Assembly (NCBI GenBank): GCA_026119855.1
Contig: JAOWBW010000036.1
Location: forward strand, 1,364,001 to 1,428,000
DNA: 64,000 nucleotides
Direction: 5' to 3'
Origin: Campanula takesimana
Taxonomy: Eukaryota > Streptophyta > Magnoliopsida > Asterales > Campanulaceae
How positions within the stretch are numbered: position 1 is the first letter of the stretch; every line of letters starts with the position of its first letter. A program made the position numbers and the translations under genes. Under the pieces are notes generated by a model. It was not told the DNA's origin and did no database searches. It saw nothing but the letters and a program-made list of their open reading frames with translations. Positions 1-12,408 of the stretch are shown here, in pieces.

Positions 1-109
1 TGGAACACGTGGGAACCGACTTCAAATCGCTGATATTCTTACAAAAGCACTAGATGCTAAAAGGTTCATACTTTTGAGAGGTGAAATGGGTATGCTTGAA
101 CTCAGCTAA
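1..109 (+). pseudogene. Element A pol, C-terminal end of RNase H
   Basis: The last about 35 codons of a copia RNase H. The segment matches the end of element C pol almost residue for residue, including the terminal GEMGMLELS. The frame at the very start of the window differs from the frame of the rest: one base has been lost around position 22-26 relative to C, so the domain is frameshifted. The stop codon is TAA at 107-109. Everything upstream is outside the window. Confidence 0.85.
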
Positions 110-871
110 ATCTTGTCCATATGATTTGTCAATACTAATATCTTTGTGTTTTCCTGAAATTATCTAAGTTAGAACTGCCTCATGCGCCTGCGCACTTCAT
201 GCGCACATGGTATTGCGCATAAGGCAAAATATTTCTGAGTTTTCTAAAAAAACTCTGCGCATTATAGAGCTGCGCATAAGTATCATGCGCATGCCACATG
301 GACCCCAGGTAAGTTCTCTTTTCAATAGTTACACCTAGGTCCTTGACTTGCTGAGTCAGCTCATAATTTGCAAGGGTACTTGCGTAATTATGTATTTTCC
401 CTCGTCATTTCTTTTTGACTTTTCTTGGGAAATTACTTTTCTACCCCTGCGTACGTCCCACCTCATTTAATGCAAAAGCATTGAGTGACGCGCAATTAAT
501 GCTAGTTGTGTGCTATTTATGACGAAATAGGAAAAGATTATTTTTAACCATTAATGCCTGACACACGCGCGCGGCTAGGGTTTTTCACGCGCGTTCCTCA
601 TTGGTCCACGTCACTTGCGCGTTCACCTCACTAGCGCGTTCTCCTCACTCGCCTGACTTTCATCAACTTGTGTCAGCGCCCCATGACTTCATCGACCCTC
701 TTTCATTATAACCCCTCTCCGTTGTCTCTGCTCTTATCACTCTCTCTATCTCTCTTTCGTTTTTCACTCAACCGCCTCAATTTTCTCTCTCTCTGACTTC
801 TCTTTCTCTCTGCACTCATCACCTTTTTCACTCCATTTTTGTGTATAATTTCTTCTATATATATATCTTTT
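110..871 (+). promoter_or_regulatory. Element A spacer between pol and ORF3, with a probable internal promoter
   Basis: There is no ORF here. The stretch is rich in TGCGCA and ATGCGCAT words (for example 180-300) and has a block of CGCGCG around 565-630. A TATAA occurs at 707-711, followed by about 130 bases of CT-rich leader and the ORF3 exon 1 ATG at 872. Element C has the same arrangement at the same distance (TATAAAT 17179-17185, ATG 17375). Conservation of TATA, CT-rich leader and ATG between the two copies supports a real promoter; the exact transcription start is not visible. Confidence 0.55.
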
Positions 872-3800
872 ATGGCTCCCAAGAAAACCTCTACATCATC
901 CAAGAAACCATATGATCCACAAATGGTAAGATCTTCAAATTATTTGATGTTGTGTGCTCGTGTTACTTGTGCCTTTTCATTTATGTAATTTGTTTTAGGA
1001 TCAATGATCGTTTGGTTTGATTTCTGAGATTTTTCGAGTTTATGTCTTTTTGTATTTTTGTTTCGTTTTCCTCAGATCTTGAATGTATGTTCTTGTTGTT
1101 GTTATTTTGGTTTACTTGTTTGTGTGTGATTTTTCATTACGAACATTTTGATATGCTTTTTATGCATTTTGGAGCACTTTGACATTTTTATGTTCTTCGT
1201 GTTCTTCGTGTATTCAACACATGTTCTTCATGTTCTTATTAAATAGTCTTTTGATCCGCCTTAACTTGATTTTTATCCTTGTTTATGCTTTTCGCGCCAA
1301 ATTTAGGCGTGTAGTTTAAATTTTATGTTTTTGGACACTTTTACCCTTTATTTTATGGTATTTTATTCTAAGTATGGAGTCTAGTTCATGCGCTGCGCAT
1401 ATCGCTCATGCGCATGCGCTTCTCTCCATGCGCATGTCCAGATCTAATTCATAATTTTTGTTTTACGCAGAATTTGAATTATTTCATTCCCGGTTGGGAA
1501 CTTAATGTGGAGGACCGAAACTGGATGCGCTAGGACGCTATATGGTGGAAATTATGGACAAATCTGGAATTCTGCCTCTTTTCACCAAAGGCCAGGACTT
1601 CATTCTTCCCTCTTACATCGACGAGTTCTTCAGCAACGCAGAAGAAGTTGATCTCGTGTATGACGACATCACCGTTCCCTGCCTCAAAAGTTCAATACGC
1701 AGGGTTTCTGTGACTATCAACTACGCGTACAGCAGACAAACGATGGGATTCCCTGCGTGCGCCAAGAAGAAGATATCTCAAGATGTGCAGGACAAAGTTG
1801 CGCAGAAACTAATAAAGATAACTACTCTGGTTGGACAATACAACAACCATGATAGGAAGGAGTTTGGAGAACTAATGTACCACCTCTGCACCATCATCGG
1901 AGATTCCATCAACTGCAAGAATGGAAACAAGTCCACATTCAACAGCAAATAATGGATGTGTTGCGCTGCTATCTATAAAAAAAAGCAGTTGAGTTGGGCT
2001 GAGATCATTTTTGATGAACTAGTGCGCTGGGTAAGGGTATAAAAGAAGAAGGTTGCAGATCAGAAGAAGCCCCCAAAGTACAAAACGCACTGCAGAATCC
2101 TCACTGCCATCTTCATGCGCTTTCCCAAAGTGCGCAAGTTGGTGGATGAAGACCTCTCCTTGAAAGTTGATGTGACTTCTACGCGCACGTATTCTCGCGT
2201 TTTCCTTCAGAATTTCCGCCGTGAAGTCAACAACTTCGATTATTGCATGTACTGGGCTGCGGATCCCATTGAAGTGTTTGAGGACATTCATCCTGATGAT
2301 CAAGGATCTCCTCCAACTTCTAATAGTGAGCTCAAGGAAGCCTCTACATCTGAGTCAGAATCTGAAGATGAATCTGTCTATGAACCTGAGTTGAGCAAGG
2401 TTGGTGCTAAAGAAAAGGGCAAGGGTATTGCCTCTGATGAGTCGCGCAAGGAAAAGAAGGCTTCTAAACCTGCTGTAACTGGTATAAAGATCAAGGAACC
2501 TTCTGCGGCTGCCCCTAAGCGCAAGGCTACTGCTGACCCAGAGCCTCCTAAGAAATCTAAGAGGGCTAAAGCCCCTGCGCCTGAGGAGAAAAAGAAAGCT
2601 AAGGCCCCTACGCCTGAGGAGAAAAAGAAAGCTAAGGCTGCTGCGCCTGAGAAGGAAAAGGAAGAAAAGGAGAAGAAAAAGAAGAAGGCAAAGGTCACAA
2701 GAACTCTATTGGATAAGTCTGATGAAGACGTCCAAGTAGAAGATGATCCTGCGCCCCCTACTCCTGCGCCTAAGTCCAAGCACGCCTCCACTCCTCCTCC
2801 TGCGCCCCAAGAAGAAGATGAATTTGAAGGTGCTTTCAATGACCCACTCATCAGCCCTTCTAAATCCACTGCTGCTGGACCCTTTACTGCTACAACATCT
2901 CAGGGGGGAGACACCCAAAGAGATGCGCACGGTTACTTCTAGTGAGGATGAGATCCCACTATCTGCAAAGAAGGCCACTCCATCGCGCAGGGTCAAGAAG
3001 GTTGCTACCAAGAAGCGTGCCTCCAAGTGTACTGTGGAAGATTTATCTGATGTTGAATCAGATCCTCCGCGCACTAAAAAGTTTGCGCATGATATTGCAA
3101 GGGAAGCAAGACTTGCTGCAGTTGCGCAGCGAAACGTTGCGCAACAAGCCCCACCATTCTTTATTGATGGTGAAGGTTTTGTTCATGATGCGCCAGATCC
3201 CACTGCTTATGAGGATGCGCCAATAGTTGAAGATGGTGAAGACTCAAGCTCAGAAGATTATGAGGTCCATCGTTCTCCTATCCATGTGCATCAATCTCCT
3301 ATCCATGCGCATCAATCTCCTGTTCATGCGCAAGATACTCCTACTGCTGCTGCTATTCCCGTGCAACCAATTGGAGCTTCACATACTTCTCCAATTATTC
3401 AAGTAGTGCCTCCAGTTGCTGCTCCCTCAGATCCTTCCAGTTCATCATCTGACACGCGCCAAATCTTGGCCATGCTTCAAACTATACAAGCTAATCAATT
3501 TGCCGCGCAAACCCAGCACTTCCAGGTGGTCACTGCGCAAGCTAAAATTCAAGAGCAACTGGATGCGCAGTCTGCAAGGCTAGATGCGCAAGCCAGTTTG
3601 CTACAGGCCATTGATTGTGCCATTAAGAGGGAGAGTTCTGCAACAAAGGTAACCCCTTCTGAAGCTGCGCCTACAACAAGTTCAGGAGCTGCGCCCATAC
3701 CTCCAAATTTTGATGCGCTCCGCCAAGACATAGAACATGACTTTGGTATTATTACCACTGCGCTCTTGAAGATTCCCTCTGTGCATGGTCTGTCTGAAGC

Positions 3801-4311
3801 ACTTTGCACTTTGGCAAATACTCTTACTGAGATTTTTCAACTGGAAACTGCCAAAGTGATAAACTCCATTGACAATATTGCGCAAGGTGACTTTAGTTCC
3901 TCCTCCCTCAATGCGTTGAAATCTCATGTCACTCACTGCTTAGTTCAGTTCAGTGATACTTTCAATGGCGCCATGAACCAGGCTATGCTAGATATGCAAG
4001 CCAGTCAGAATATGGTTCAGGTGGAGCTGACCAAGAGTTTGGTAGATGCGCAGAAGGAAATTCCGGATTTTATTACGTCTTCTCAGCAATCTCTTGCAAA
4101 CCAATATGGTTCACTTGAGAATACACTTAACAGAGTTTCTGAAGACCTTCAAAAAGACAACAGTTTGATGCTCGGCGGTATGAAGACTTATGTGAACCAG
4201 GCTGTGGACTATAATGCTAAGTTTCAAGCTCTCAAGATTGAGATAATGAACAAGATTACCAGCCTACAAAATGAGCTTAGGGAAGCGCTATCTAGGATTA
4301 GCATAGACTAG
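872..4311 (+). pseudogene. Element A ORF3 (SIRE 'envelope-like' ORF), two exons, decayed
   Basis: Exon 1 (872-925) codes for 18 residues starting MAPKK and ends in ATG|GTAAGA. An intron of 545 bases ends in TTACGCAG at 1470. Exon 2 begins in phase with exon 1 and runs to the TAG at 4309-4311. The protein aligns with element C ORF3: an N-terminal globular part (LPLFTKGQDF, then HDRKEFGELMYHLCTIIGDS), a long Lys/Ala/Pro-rich middle, and a C-terminal coiled-coil region. I see no signal peptide and no membrane segment, so 'envelope' is only a historical label. Breaks: a frame change just before the LPLF block, a TAA at 1950-1952 where C has Gln, a further stop near 2039, and a frameshift in the G run near 2905, after which the frame continues to 4311. 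Confidence 0.7.
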
Positions 4312-4813
4312 ATTAGATTTGTAATCTTTTCTTTGATGCGCATATTTTGTAAGTTTTTGATGCGCATAATTTTGCTTTTGATTCTTCCATTGTAAAACTT
4401 GTACATGTGACTCTAATCTTTCAAGTTTTAATGAGAGAATGCATCATTGCGTTTTTACAAAACTTTGTTCAATTCAAACTTTTCGTTTGTGGAACAATGA
4501 ATGCTTTATTAAACCCTATATCATGCGCATATTCATAACTGCTCATATTTCATTGCATGATGTTTAAACATTCAGTTTAAACGCATACTCAAAACTTAAA
4601 CTCATAATATTTTGTATGCGCTAAATGATATTTCTGTCTTTCTCATAATGTAAGTTATTATTTTGGATAGACTAGAAATCTATAACAGTGGCTAGTGTGT
4701 GCATTGACTTGAGACATGATTTACCATTTACATTCTTATGTACATGTTTTTATCAAGTACTTTGTATTGCCTTTGTTGTAGTAGGTAATGGCATCAATCA
4801 TTTAGGGGGAGAT
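4312..4813 (+). other. Element A 3' untranslated region and polypurine tract
   Basis: There is no ORF. The sequence aligns with 20675-21162 of element C, including a block around 4430-4500 with 'TTGTTCAATTCAAACT' and a terminal block with 'GGCATCAATCATTTAG'. It ends in an AGGGGGAGAT polypurine tract (about 4804-4813) directly before the LTR, where plus-strand priming would occur. Confidence 0.8.
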
Positions 4814-6224
4814 TATTGGGTATACTTACTACTTAACCCTCCTACTTATGTTAGAATTAATTGATACCATCACCTAAGTTTATTTTAAGGACTTTAGGAC
4901 CCTATGTAAGAAGTTTTATTACTTAAATTTTTGGCTAAGTCCTCTTTATAGACCAGGCTTAGTGTTTAGGGCTGAAGCTTTGGTTTTAAGGTCTCAAGTG
5001 CAATTGACTATATGGGATGCGCATGACTCTCATGTGCAGTGCCCCATCTGCGCACTCAATGCGCATGGCTCTCATGCACACACAGTTATGCCTTAGTCAA
5101 TTCTCTTATTTCCTGACCTCACCATTTATGAAGCTTGGAAAGCGTCATGACAAGCTACGCTTTTTGGAATGAGTCAAAGTGCTGATGTGGACAAACGACA
5201 AAACATGCACACTCAGCATACACGTAGATAGAGACGCGCCTCATATTTGAAATTCAAATTGAAGACAGCTGTCATCCTTCTAGATGAAGTTTGAAGCTCA
5301 TCCACTTGCTTTGTCTCCAACGGCTATAAAGGACCCTGCACACCAATCACATTGTGACAGCACATCGTCCTTGCTCAGAGCTACAATGGCTAGTTTTTAA
5401 GCTCCACTATAAATAGCCATGCTCTTCTTCATTTCCAAGCTGCTTGTGTTTTGCTCTCTAAAAGAAACTTTGAAGATTTGAAGATTGCTTGCATATTTCC
5501 AGAATTCTCAAGATCAACCTTCATACATTCATACTCAACCAAGCCCAGATCCTAAACAGCCTTTGTAACACCAGAATCTTGTGCTCTCCATCATATATAT
5601 TTAAAGAACCCAGATTTCTGACACACACACACCTTTTAAAGTTTCGATCTCATCGATCCTACTTCTAGAGATACACTGGTTATTGTCTAGGATTTTGCTC
5701 TTTCATAGATTATAGATCTTTGAGTTAGTTTGTTGTAAATCGTTGTAACTTGTAACACTCTCTCATAATAAGATCTCCATTAGAAATCTAAGACTAACCA
5801 TCTTGGTAGAGGACGTAGATCTTTTCCCGATCGAACCTCTCCAAATAGCTTGTTTTTATATTCTGCTTTACTTTCTACATTTGAGCTTTTCTGATATATT
5901 GCTTTGTTTGATCTTTGTAGATTGTCTAGCATTGATTGCATTGTGTTTGTGTGCTTTTTTCCCTAGTTCCACTTTGCGCCGCTCTTTAGCCAAAACATAG
6001 CGCGTGCGTTTTTACACTTCTGCGCATCTACGTGCGCATAAGTGATTGCTTTAAATTTCCGCTGTGCATTTCACACTCTTGCTGCGCGCTATACTTAGCC
6101 AAATTAAGAGTCGTGCGCATTTGCCATTGATTTGCAAAAGGGTTTGAAAAGAATTTTAAAAACGCTATTCACCCCCCCCCCCTCTAGCATTTTTTATACC
6201 CTTGTTGCCCATTTGGGACCAACA
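4814..6224 (+). repeat. Element A 3' LTR (1411 bp)
   Basis: It begins directly after the polypurine tract and ends in GGGACCAACA, as in elements C and E. The first bases are TATTGGG where C and E have TGTTGGG, so the terminal TG is mutated to TA. It contains CAACGGCTA-type blocks and a TATAAAT box at 5408-5414, at a position shared with C and E. A cluster of TGCGCA words lies at 5017-5085. A run of C bases precedes CTCTAGCATTTTT near 6171-6195. The flanking five bases at 6225 are TAGAC; the partner duplication is outside the window. Confidence 0.93.
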
Positions 6225-7491
6225 TAGACATTATTATTATTTTCATTCTTGACATCCAAGACATAAAGGCCATTAAATGAATTTGCTATAGCATAAAGCA
6301 CATCATTTAAATAAATAGAAAATCTCTTATTTCAATAAGAAACTTAAAACCTTCATTATTCAAACAAGAAATTGAAATAATATTTCTACTTAAATCTGGA
6401 ACATAATAGAAATTGTTCAAAACAAGTATTAAACCGGAAGGTAAAGTGACTTCATAAGTCCATACAGCTAATGCAGCAACTCTTGCTCCATTCCCCACGC
6501 GTAGGTCTACTTCACCCTCTTTAAGCAGTCTCCTATTCTTTAGTCCCTGCACATTTAAACAAATGTGAGAACCACATCCGATATCCAATACCCAAGAATC
6601 AGTGGTAGAAAGGAGAATATCTATCATATAGATACCTGAATTCGACACAGTCCCACTGCTCTTCTTCTTCTTTTGCTCTTCCTTAAAAGCCTTGCAATTA
6701 CGTTTCCAATGACCAATTTCTTGACAATGGAAGCAGATTGCATCCTTTTGTGAATCGGGTTTTGCCTCAGAAGCCTTGGCAACCTTTGCCTTGCTTATCT
6801 TGGGTTTGACAACTTTCTTACCATTTCCTTTGGCACTAGCCTTCTTCCCATCTTGAACCATGAGCACAGGAGAACCTTTCTCCACAATCTTCATCTCCGC
6901 AGTTTTAAGCATACCATGCAACTCAGAGAGATTCTTATCCATTCCATGCATGTTATAATTCATCACAAACTGATTATAACACATAGGCAGTGAATTAAGA
7001 ATGAGATACGTGGCTAGGTCCAATGGGATTGGATAGCCAAGTTTCTCAAGATGCTCTACATAGCCTTTCATTGTAAGCATGTGAGGACTTACTTGTTGCC
7101 CTTCACTCATTTTTCAAGAAGTGAATGCAACAATGGTCTTTTACCTCTCTTGCCTAGCCTGCTCTTGAAACATGGCTCTTAACTACACGCCTATCTCATA
7201 AGCTTCCAAATGTTCCAAACTTTGTTGGAGTTTTGAGCACATAGTAGCAAGCATGAGACAACTTACATCTCTAGAATCATTACGATGTTTCTTGTAATTG
7301 TCTCTTTCTGCTCTAGGGGCATTGGCTTCTGGTTCAACAGGAAGAGGCACATCGAGAATGTACAACTTATCTTCTTGCCTAAAAACTATTCTTAGGCTAC
7401 GGATCCAATCCATAAAGTTCGTACCATTCTCTTGGAGATTTTTCTTCTCAAGGATCGATCGCAACGAAATTGATTGAGTGTTGGTAGTCAT
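6225..7491 (-). pseudogene. Element B gag and start of protease (copia), broken
   Basis: The N-terminal gag part (7491-7183) begins MTTNTQSISLRSILEKKNL and continues into a gag region with the pattern YVEHLEKLGYPIPLDLATYLILNSLP. A zinc knuckle CFHCQEIGHWKRNC (C-x2-C-x4-H-x4-C) is encoded near 6693-6735. The protease motif near 6575-6610 reads WVLDIGCGSHIC, so the active-site Asp-Ser-Gly is Asp-Ile-Gly. Between 7182 and 7111 the gag frame is interrupted by several stops. Near 6310-6330 there is a one-base shift, after which recognisable pol sequence (LNDVLYAIANSFNGLYVLDV) continues to 6225 in another frame. Gag would package RNA and protease would mature it; this copy can do neither. Confidence 0.8.
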
Positions 7492-9648
7492 TATCTACAA
7501 TTATGCAAAAAAAAAAAAAATCAAAATTTAATAAGTACCAATTTCATTAAAGAAATAAATAATGTATTTTTCAAAAAAAATACTCCCAATAAATTATTCA
7601 ACCTTCTTATACATCCAATGTATAATATAATTTAAATGGGCTAAGATCCAACTTCAATTTAATTTCAAGTCCGCTAAGACGGATTACAAAAAATCAAATT
7701 AATTAGGTAGACAATCATGTCAATCATATCCCATATGATTCTTAGATCCTTTTCTGAGATTCTTTAAGAAATCCAATTTCAAAAATCATGTTTAATCTCA
7801 TCTTTGCCTAGGCCAAAAACTGTTTTGACGCCTATTTAAGTCCAACCATTTTAAACATATAGTTAATGTGCCTCGCTAGGGCGTGCCCATATTATCTATC
7901 TTGCTCATACATAAATAAAATTAATGCACCTCGCTAGGGCGAATCTACATCAAAATCACTCATGTACTAACAAGTGTTTTAATCATGGCATGGCAATAAA
8001 AGACTTAAAAACTTTCTTTGAAGATTTAATCACATATAGCATTCAACACATTTATGAGCACATAATATAAACATGTTATGCATCAAGTTTAGCCACTAAA
8101 TTAATCATCATTAATTTAAGCATAATATTTATGTGTCATTAGTTTCTCTATAATTATGAGGATGAGACTCTTTGAGCTTTGGTTATCATCTCCAAATCAA
8201 GAAAACAAGAAGTGCGGCCGAACTAAGCCATAAGGCAACCACAATTCCGCACTAATTCAAGAAACTAAGAAAGTAGTCCATGTGGCCGAAACTAAGCAAT
8301 AGATGGTCTCGATGAACGTAGGCCAATTGCATCCACAATTCCACATGCATCTCCAATCATTGAATCAAGAACTTTGTTTCTCAATTTTAGCAATTATGAA
8401 CTCTTCATAATTCTAATTTCGTTTTATCTTTGAATCTTTGATTTGCGATCAAGTTTAGGAAACACAATCTCGATGAACGTAGATTAGCCATCCAAACTTT
8501 GATCCAATCTTAGAATCACAAGACTAAAACAAATAGGAAAATTAAAACCCGAGATCCACACCCAAACCCTAGCAAGAACCCCCAACCCGGAACCCTAGGT
8601 CCAGCCGGGTCTCTTCATTGGGTCCGGTCGGACCTCCTCTGAAAAATCTCAGATTTTTAAAGTTCCAAAATTTATCTCAAAATTGTTTTTCCCGATTCAA
8701 TTAGGATTTGGTGTTCTTGGTGATCCAATCACCATGATCATCAAAACCTTGAATTAACAATTAATGAGTCCATAGATTATCAAAACTTTGATCCAATCAA
8801 AAATTGATAACCCAAACAATTTTAAATCCACCATAATTTTTATTACGATTGAATAGTGCGATTAAAGTTTATAAAACAATAAACCACATAAAATCATATA
8901 ACACATAAACATCATAATCCAATATTCATATCATGCTAGAATACTAACCCTTGATGACTTTGAATTTTAGCCTTTGATCTTGGTGGAGAATTTGAAGCTT
9001 GATCACGAACAAGTAAGAACACGAACTTTGAAGATGATGAGATTCACCCTCTAGCGGTATCCACACCTCGAACGAATATCAAGAGCACTTGATCTTGGTT
9101 GCTAGACCAAAATTATGAAACACACTTTCACAATTATATTGACTATATGGAATTATGAATTCTTGATCTTAGATTCCAAATCACTAATCAAGAATTTTGT
9201 TCTCTCAATGAACTAGGTTGATTAACCTTAATGGCTGGTGAAAAAGAATTTATATAAGTCCTAGTCCTTAACCCTTAAGGACCTAGGATTCCTAAATCCC
9301 GTCACCCAATTTAAGGAAATAACTTTCTATCCAAGCAGCACTGGCATGGTCGTGCTCTAAAACTGGCACGGCCGTGCCACTAGGGTCGAGCCTGGCCTTT
9401 GAAATCTGATTATTGGCACGGTCGTGCTTTATAATCGGCACGGCCGTGCCTAGCACGGTCGTGCGTTATAACCAGCACGGTCGTGCCATCAGGTTCGAGC
9501 CATGCTTCCATTATGCCGATAATTGGCACGGTCGTGCCCTATAAGCGGCACGGTCGTGCCCGACCAGAAAAGTCCATATTTTCCATAATTTCAATTCAGT
9601 CCTTTAGGATTCGTTCTATTTGTGTGTGACCCTCTAGGATTACATTAT
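7492..9648 (-). other. Element B leader between LTR and gag
   Basis: No ORF of any substance on either strand. On the minus strand it precedes the B gag start. It contains a 14-base A run (7507-7520), two copies of GCCTCGCTAGGGCG-like sequence (about 7869 and 7927), and the palindrome cluster at 9341-9562. I found no canonical methionine-tRNA primer-binding site in it. The length (about 2.2 kb) is long for a copia leader, and other insertions cannot be excluded. Confidence 0.5.
9341..9562. repeat. Cluster of GGCACGG(C/T)CGTGCC palindromes in element B leader
   Basis: At least seven copies of a 12-14 base palindrome with a central CG, with sequence GGCACGGCCGTGCC or one-base variants such as GGCACGGTCGTGCC, lie within about 220 bases. 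They are joined by short AT-rich linkers (TATAA, TTATAATC) and by 'GTCGAGCC'-type blocks. They often occur in pairs separated by about 10 bases. A closely similar motif is clustered in the LTR of element G (59515-59745). Confidence 0.85.
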
Positions 9649-10091
9649 GTTGGAAATGAGTCCAAACATGAACCCATAAGATATGATTAGGTTCTAGCAA
9701 ACCGTCATACCTACCCAAATAATGTAACTAGATACAAGTTCACATTCCATTTAGAACATGTGACAATCCCTTTGTCCTCGATGTCATTGAAGTTGAACAC
9801 AAGTCATGGTCAACAAGTCAACTTGTTTTTGTTCAATACTTTCTCGATTCCGAATATGTTGATAATCCAAATGACATTGATCCAATCAATTCATTTGAGT
9901 CCGGCCGAACATTTTTATCAACATCATTCCTACGAGAGGCCCAAGCTTGACATCTCTCCGAAGAAGGACAAATCCATCACAGGTTATTATTCTTCCATAC
10001 ATAAATCCGATTATGCCAATCATACCCTTTATAACTACCCGGTTAAAGGTAGCGTTTGAATATGTCAAACATAATGTTCATGAAGTGGAAG
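9649..10091 (-). repeat. Probable 5' LTR of element B, inner part
   Basis: Read on the minus strand it ends in CATTTCCAACA, a typical LTR end, and is followed by the B leader. There is no coding potential. The left boundary is the terminal motif at 9649; the right edge is the exact insertion point of element C. The assignment to B rests on orientation and position only, because the other LTR of B is outside the window. Confidence 0.4.
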
Positions 10092-10905
10092 TGTTGGGTA
10101 TGCTTACTTCTTAACCCTCCTACTTATTAGAATTGATTGATACCATCACCTATTTATATTTTATGGACTTTAGGACCCTATGTAAGAAGTTTTATAACTT
10201 CAATTTTTAGCTTAGTCCATTTTATAGTATAGGCTTAGAATATAGGACTTGGAGCGAAAAGGAATGAAGATCCAAGTGTCAGTGGTCACTGCGCAGGACT
10301 ACCACTGCGCAGGACACCACTGCGCAGGTATATCCTGCGCAGCATTCTTCCTCAGTTCAATACATTCAGATCACCTAACTTGGAAAACGCTTTGAAGATG
10401 TACGCTTTCAAAAGTGCTGAGGTGTGCAGATACGACAAAGCAAGCACACTCAGCAGATCCAACGGTGGAGACGCGCTTAAGAGAAATATTTCAAATGAAG
10501 ACAGCTGTCAACCTTCTAGAAGAAGCTTTTGAATTTGGTCTTCATGCTCAGTCTCCAACGGCTCTATATCACGTGCGCACCAATCACAGTGTGACAGCTC
10601 AGCATCCTTGCTCAAAGCACCAACGGCTAGTTTTAAGCTCCCTGTTATAAATAGCCTGCTCATCTTCATTTCCAAGTTGCTAGAGTTTGTGCTTTCTAAT
10701 ATCCTTGAAGTTCTGAAGATTGTTGCTTACTATTCACAGATTCAAGATCAACCTTCAAACCTTCATACCTTCAAACTCATGCCCAGATCCTAAGCCTTAA
10801 ATCACCAAATTTCTTCATGCTCTTCATCTCATAGATTCATAGAGCCCATAATTTCTGAACACAGGGAGCTTTTTTCATACCCTTGTTGCCCCTTTGGGAC
10901 CAACA
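10092..10905 (+). repeat. Element C 5' LTR (814 bp, internally deleted)
   Basis: It begins TGTTGGGTATGC and ends CCAACA. It aligns with the 3' LTR except that the equivalent of about 21933-22482 is missing, replaced by GGG at 10864-10866. TATAAAT is at 10646-10652. Four CTGCGCAG octamers lie at 10289-10342. Confidence 0.95.
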
Positions 10906-10907
10906 AG

Positions 10908-10920
10908 TGGTATCAGAGCA
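10908..10920 (+). other. Primer-binding site of element C
   Basis: TGGTATCAGAGCA starts two bases after the 5' LTR. It is the standard plant site complementary to the 3' end of initiator tRNA-Met, used to start minus-strand DNA synthesis. Confidence 0.95.
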
Positions 10921-10979
10921 AACACCTTCATAAAACTTGTTTTGTTTTTCAAGCTTAACAGCTTGGGTGCCGATTCAAG

Positions 10980-12383
10980 ATGGCTTCAAAATCTTGGGCA
11001 ATGGCTAACTATCCACATGTCCCAGTGCTGAATGAAGATCACTTCAAAATCTGGAAGCACTGCATGCTCACTCATTTTTCTTCTATCGACGAGATCCTCC
11101 ACGACATCGTTCTTGAAGGACCCTACATTCCAATGAAGGCTAATCCTGATGCTGCTACAAATAAGGAAAATCCTACCATCAAGAAAAACAAGGAGGAATG
11201 GACTGATGAAGAAAATAAATGGGTTGGCTATGATGGAAGAGCAAGGAACATCATTCTTAGCACTCTAGACCTCTCCACGCACAATCAAATTGTGAGCGGT
11301 GGAACTGCAAAGGAACTATGGGACGCTATTGAAGGATATGTGAATGGAGACAAAGTAAGCAAGGAAAACAAAAGATTTGTGGTGAAAAGAAAATTCAACT
11401 GCTTCATGAGAAAAGATGGTGAAACCTTGAGACAAACATATGATCGCTTCTGTGCTGTTGTAAACTCTTGTAAATCTCTTGGAACTACTTTCACTAATAA
11501 AGAAGTCAATTCTCAATTCTTAGATGCGCTAGGTTCCAGATATGTGCACAAGGCAAGTCATCTGGAAGATTCTGGATTTCTAGATACTTGGCCTCTGCGC
11601 AGCTTGTACGCTAACTTAAAAGTGTATGAGCTAAAGCTTGATCGAATCGACAAAACTGAAGGCAAAGGAAAACTTGTTTCCTATGTTGCGCAAAAGGAAC
11701 CTGCGTCTGCTCAAACCTCAGACAAAGTCTCTACTTCCTCTTTACTTGAAATGGATGATGATGACTTCGCTATGTTCGTTAAGCGATTCCAAAAATTCAG
11801 GAAATTCTCTAAACCTGGATCCTCGAGCAAACCACCTGCTATGTTTTCACGAGGTAGAGACTCAAAAAGGGATGATGACTTGGTTTGCTACAACTGTAGA
11901 AAGCCTGGCCATTTCGCATCAAAATGCCATACTCCAAAATTTGAGTACATGAAGAGGAATACTGCGCAGAAATCATCAAAGCAGCGCGGAATGATTGCTG
12001 AAGAAGATTGTGCAGAAAAAGAACTGAAGACTTGGATAGAGACTGACACTAAAGACAGTGATGATGATGACTCTGAGGATGGACTGCTCTGCTTAATGGC
12101 CAATGCTGATGCCGATAGCGATTCAGACAATGATCCCGATACGGACACAAAGGCTGCGCCAAGGACAATTCAGAAGAAAGGTCCCACTATCACAGAACTG
12201 GTGGAAATGGGACATCTGACTCCAAGCAGACAGAATGGCAAGTACCTATTTTCCAGAGCAGACCTATCAAAGAAATTTGTAGCTACGCCCCCGTGTAAAG
12301 AATCTCTTGAAATTCCTGCTGAAATTGTAATAGAAAAGAATGACTCTGTAGCTGAGCGCGAGTCTACCTTTTCAGCAAGCTGA
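10980..12383 (+). pseudogene. Element C gag, N-terminal part with zinc knuckle
   Basis: The ATG lies about 60 bases after the primer-binding site. Residues about 10-225 match the copia gag domain (WKHCMLTHFSSID, then LWDAIEGYV, then ETLRQTYDRFC). A zinc knuckle CYNCRKPGHFASKC is encoded from 11886. A very acidic Asp/Ser stretch follows (about residues 355-395). The frame stops at 12381-12383, but the T run at about 12369-12372 has a one-base length change: in another frame the protein continues without a stop into the coiled-coil part (12409 onward). Gag forms the particle and binds element RNA. Element E has the same arrangement, so the extension is a normal part of gag here. Confidence 0.85.
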
Positions 12384-12408
12384 AAAGGTAATCAAGAAAT
12401 TTAATTCT

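Larger units (their letters stand above)
1..6224 (+). mobile_element. Element A: SIRE-like Ty1/copia retrotransposon, 3' part only
   Basis: The window opens inside the RNase H domain. In order it then shows a long spacer, a third ORF downstream of pol, a purine-rich tract and a 3' LTR. This order (pol, ORF3, 3' LTR) is characteristic of the SIRE/Maximus lineage of Ty1/copia. The closest match in the window is element C, which has the same layout, near-identical RNase H tail wording and LTR blocks that align along their whole length. The 5' LTR, gag and most of pol lie outside the window. After the LTR end at 6224, minus-strand copia coding sequence of element B resumes, so A is inserted in B. 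Confidence 0.93.
6225..10091 (-). mobile_element. Element B: decayed Ty1/copia element, 5' portion, interrupted by A and C
   Basis: On the minus strand, from right to left, the segment holds a probable LTR end, a long leader, gag, and the start of protease/pol. Coding homology runs right up to the A insertion point at 6224/6225, so the rest of pol should lie to the left of A, outside the window. The right end stops at the C insertion point (10091/10092), and the LTR appears to continue at 22522. Gag and protease wording is of the Tnt1/Tork-like general type and is clearly different from the SIRE-like A, C and E. Confidence 0.75.

Noticed and set aside
2378..2869. Long minus-strand reading frames across A ORF3 and similar frames opposite C ORF3 and pol
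   Set aside because: They mirror low-complexity Lys/Ala/Pro-coding sequence on the plus strand and have no domain of their own.
6171..6182. The C run before the LTR end in A and C as a packaging or recombination signal
   Set aside because: It is a simple homopolymer of variable length present in the same LTR position in related copies; nothing else supports a role.
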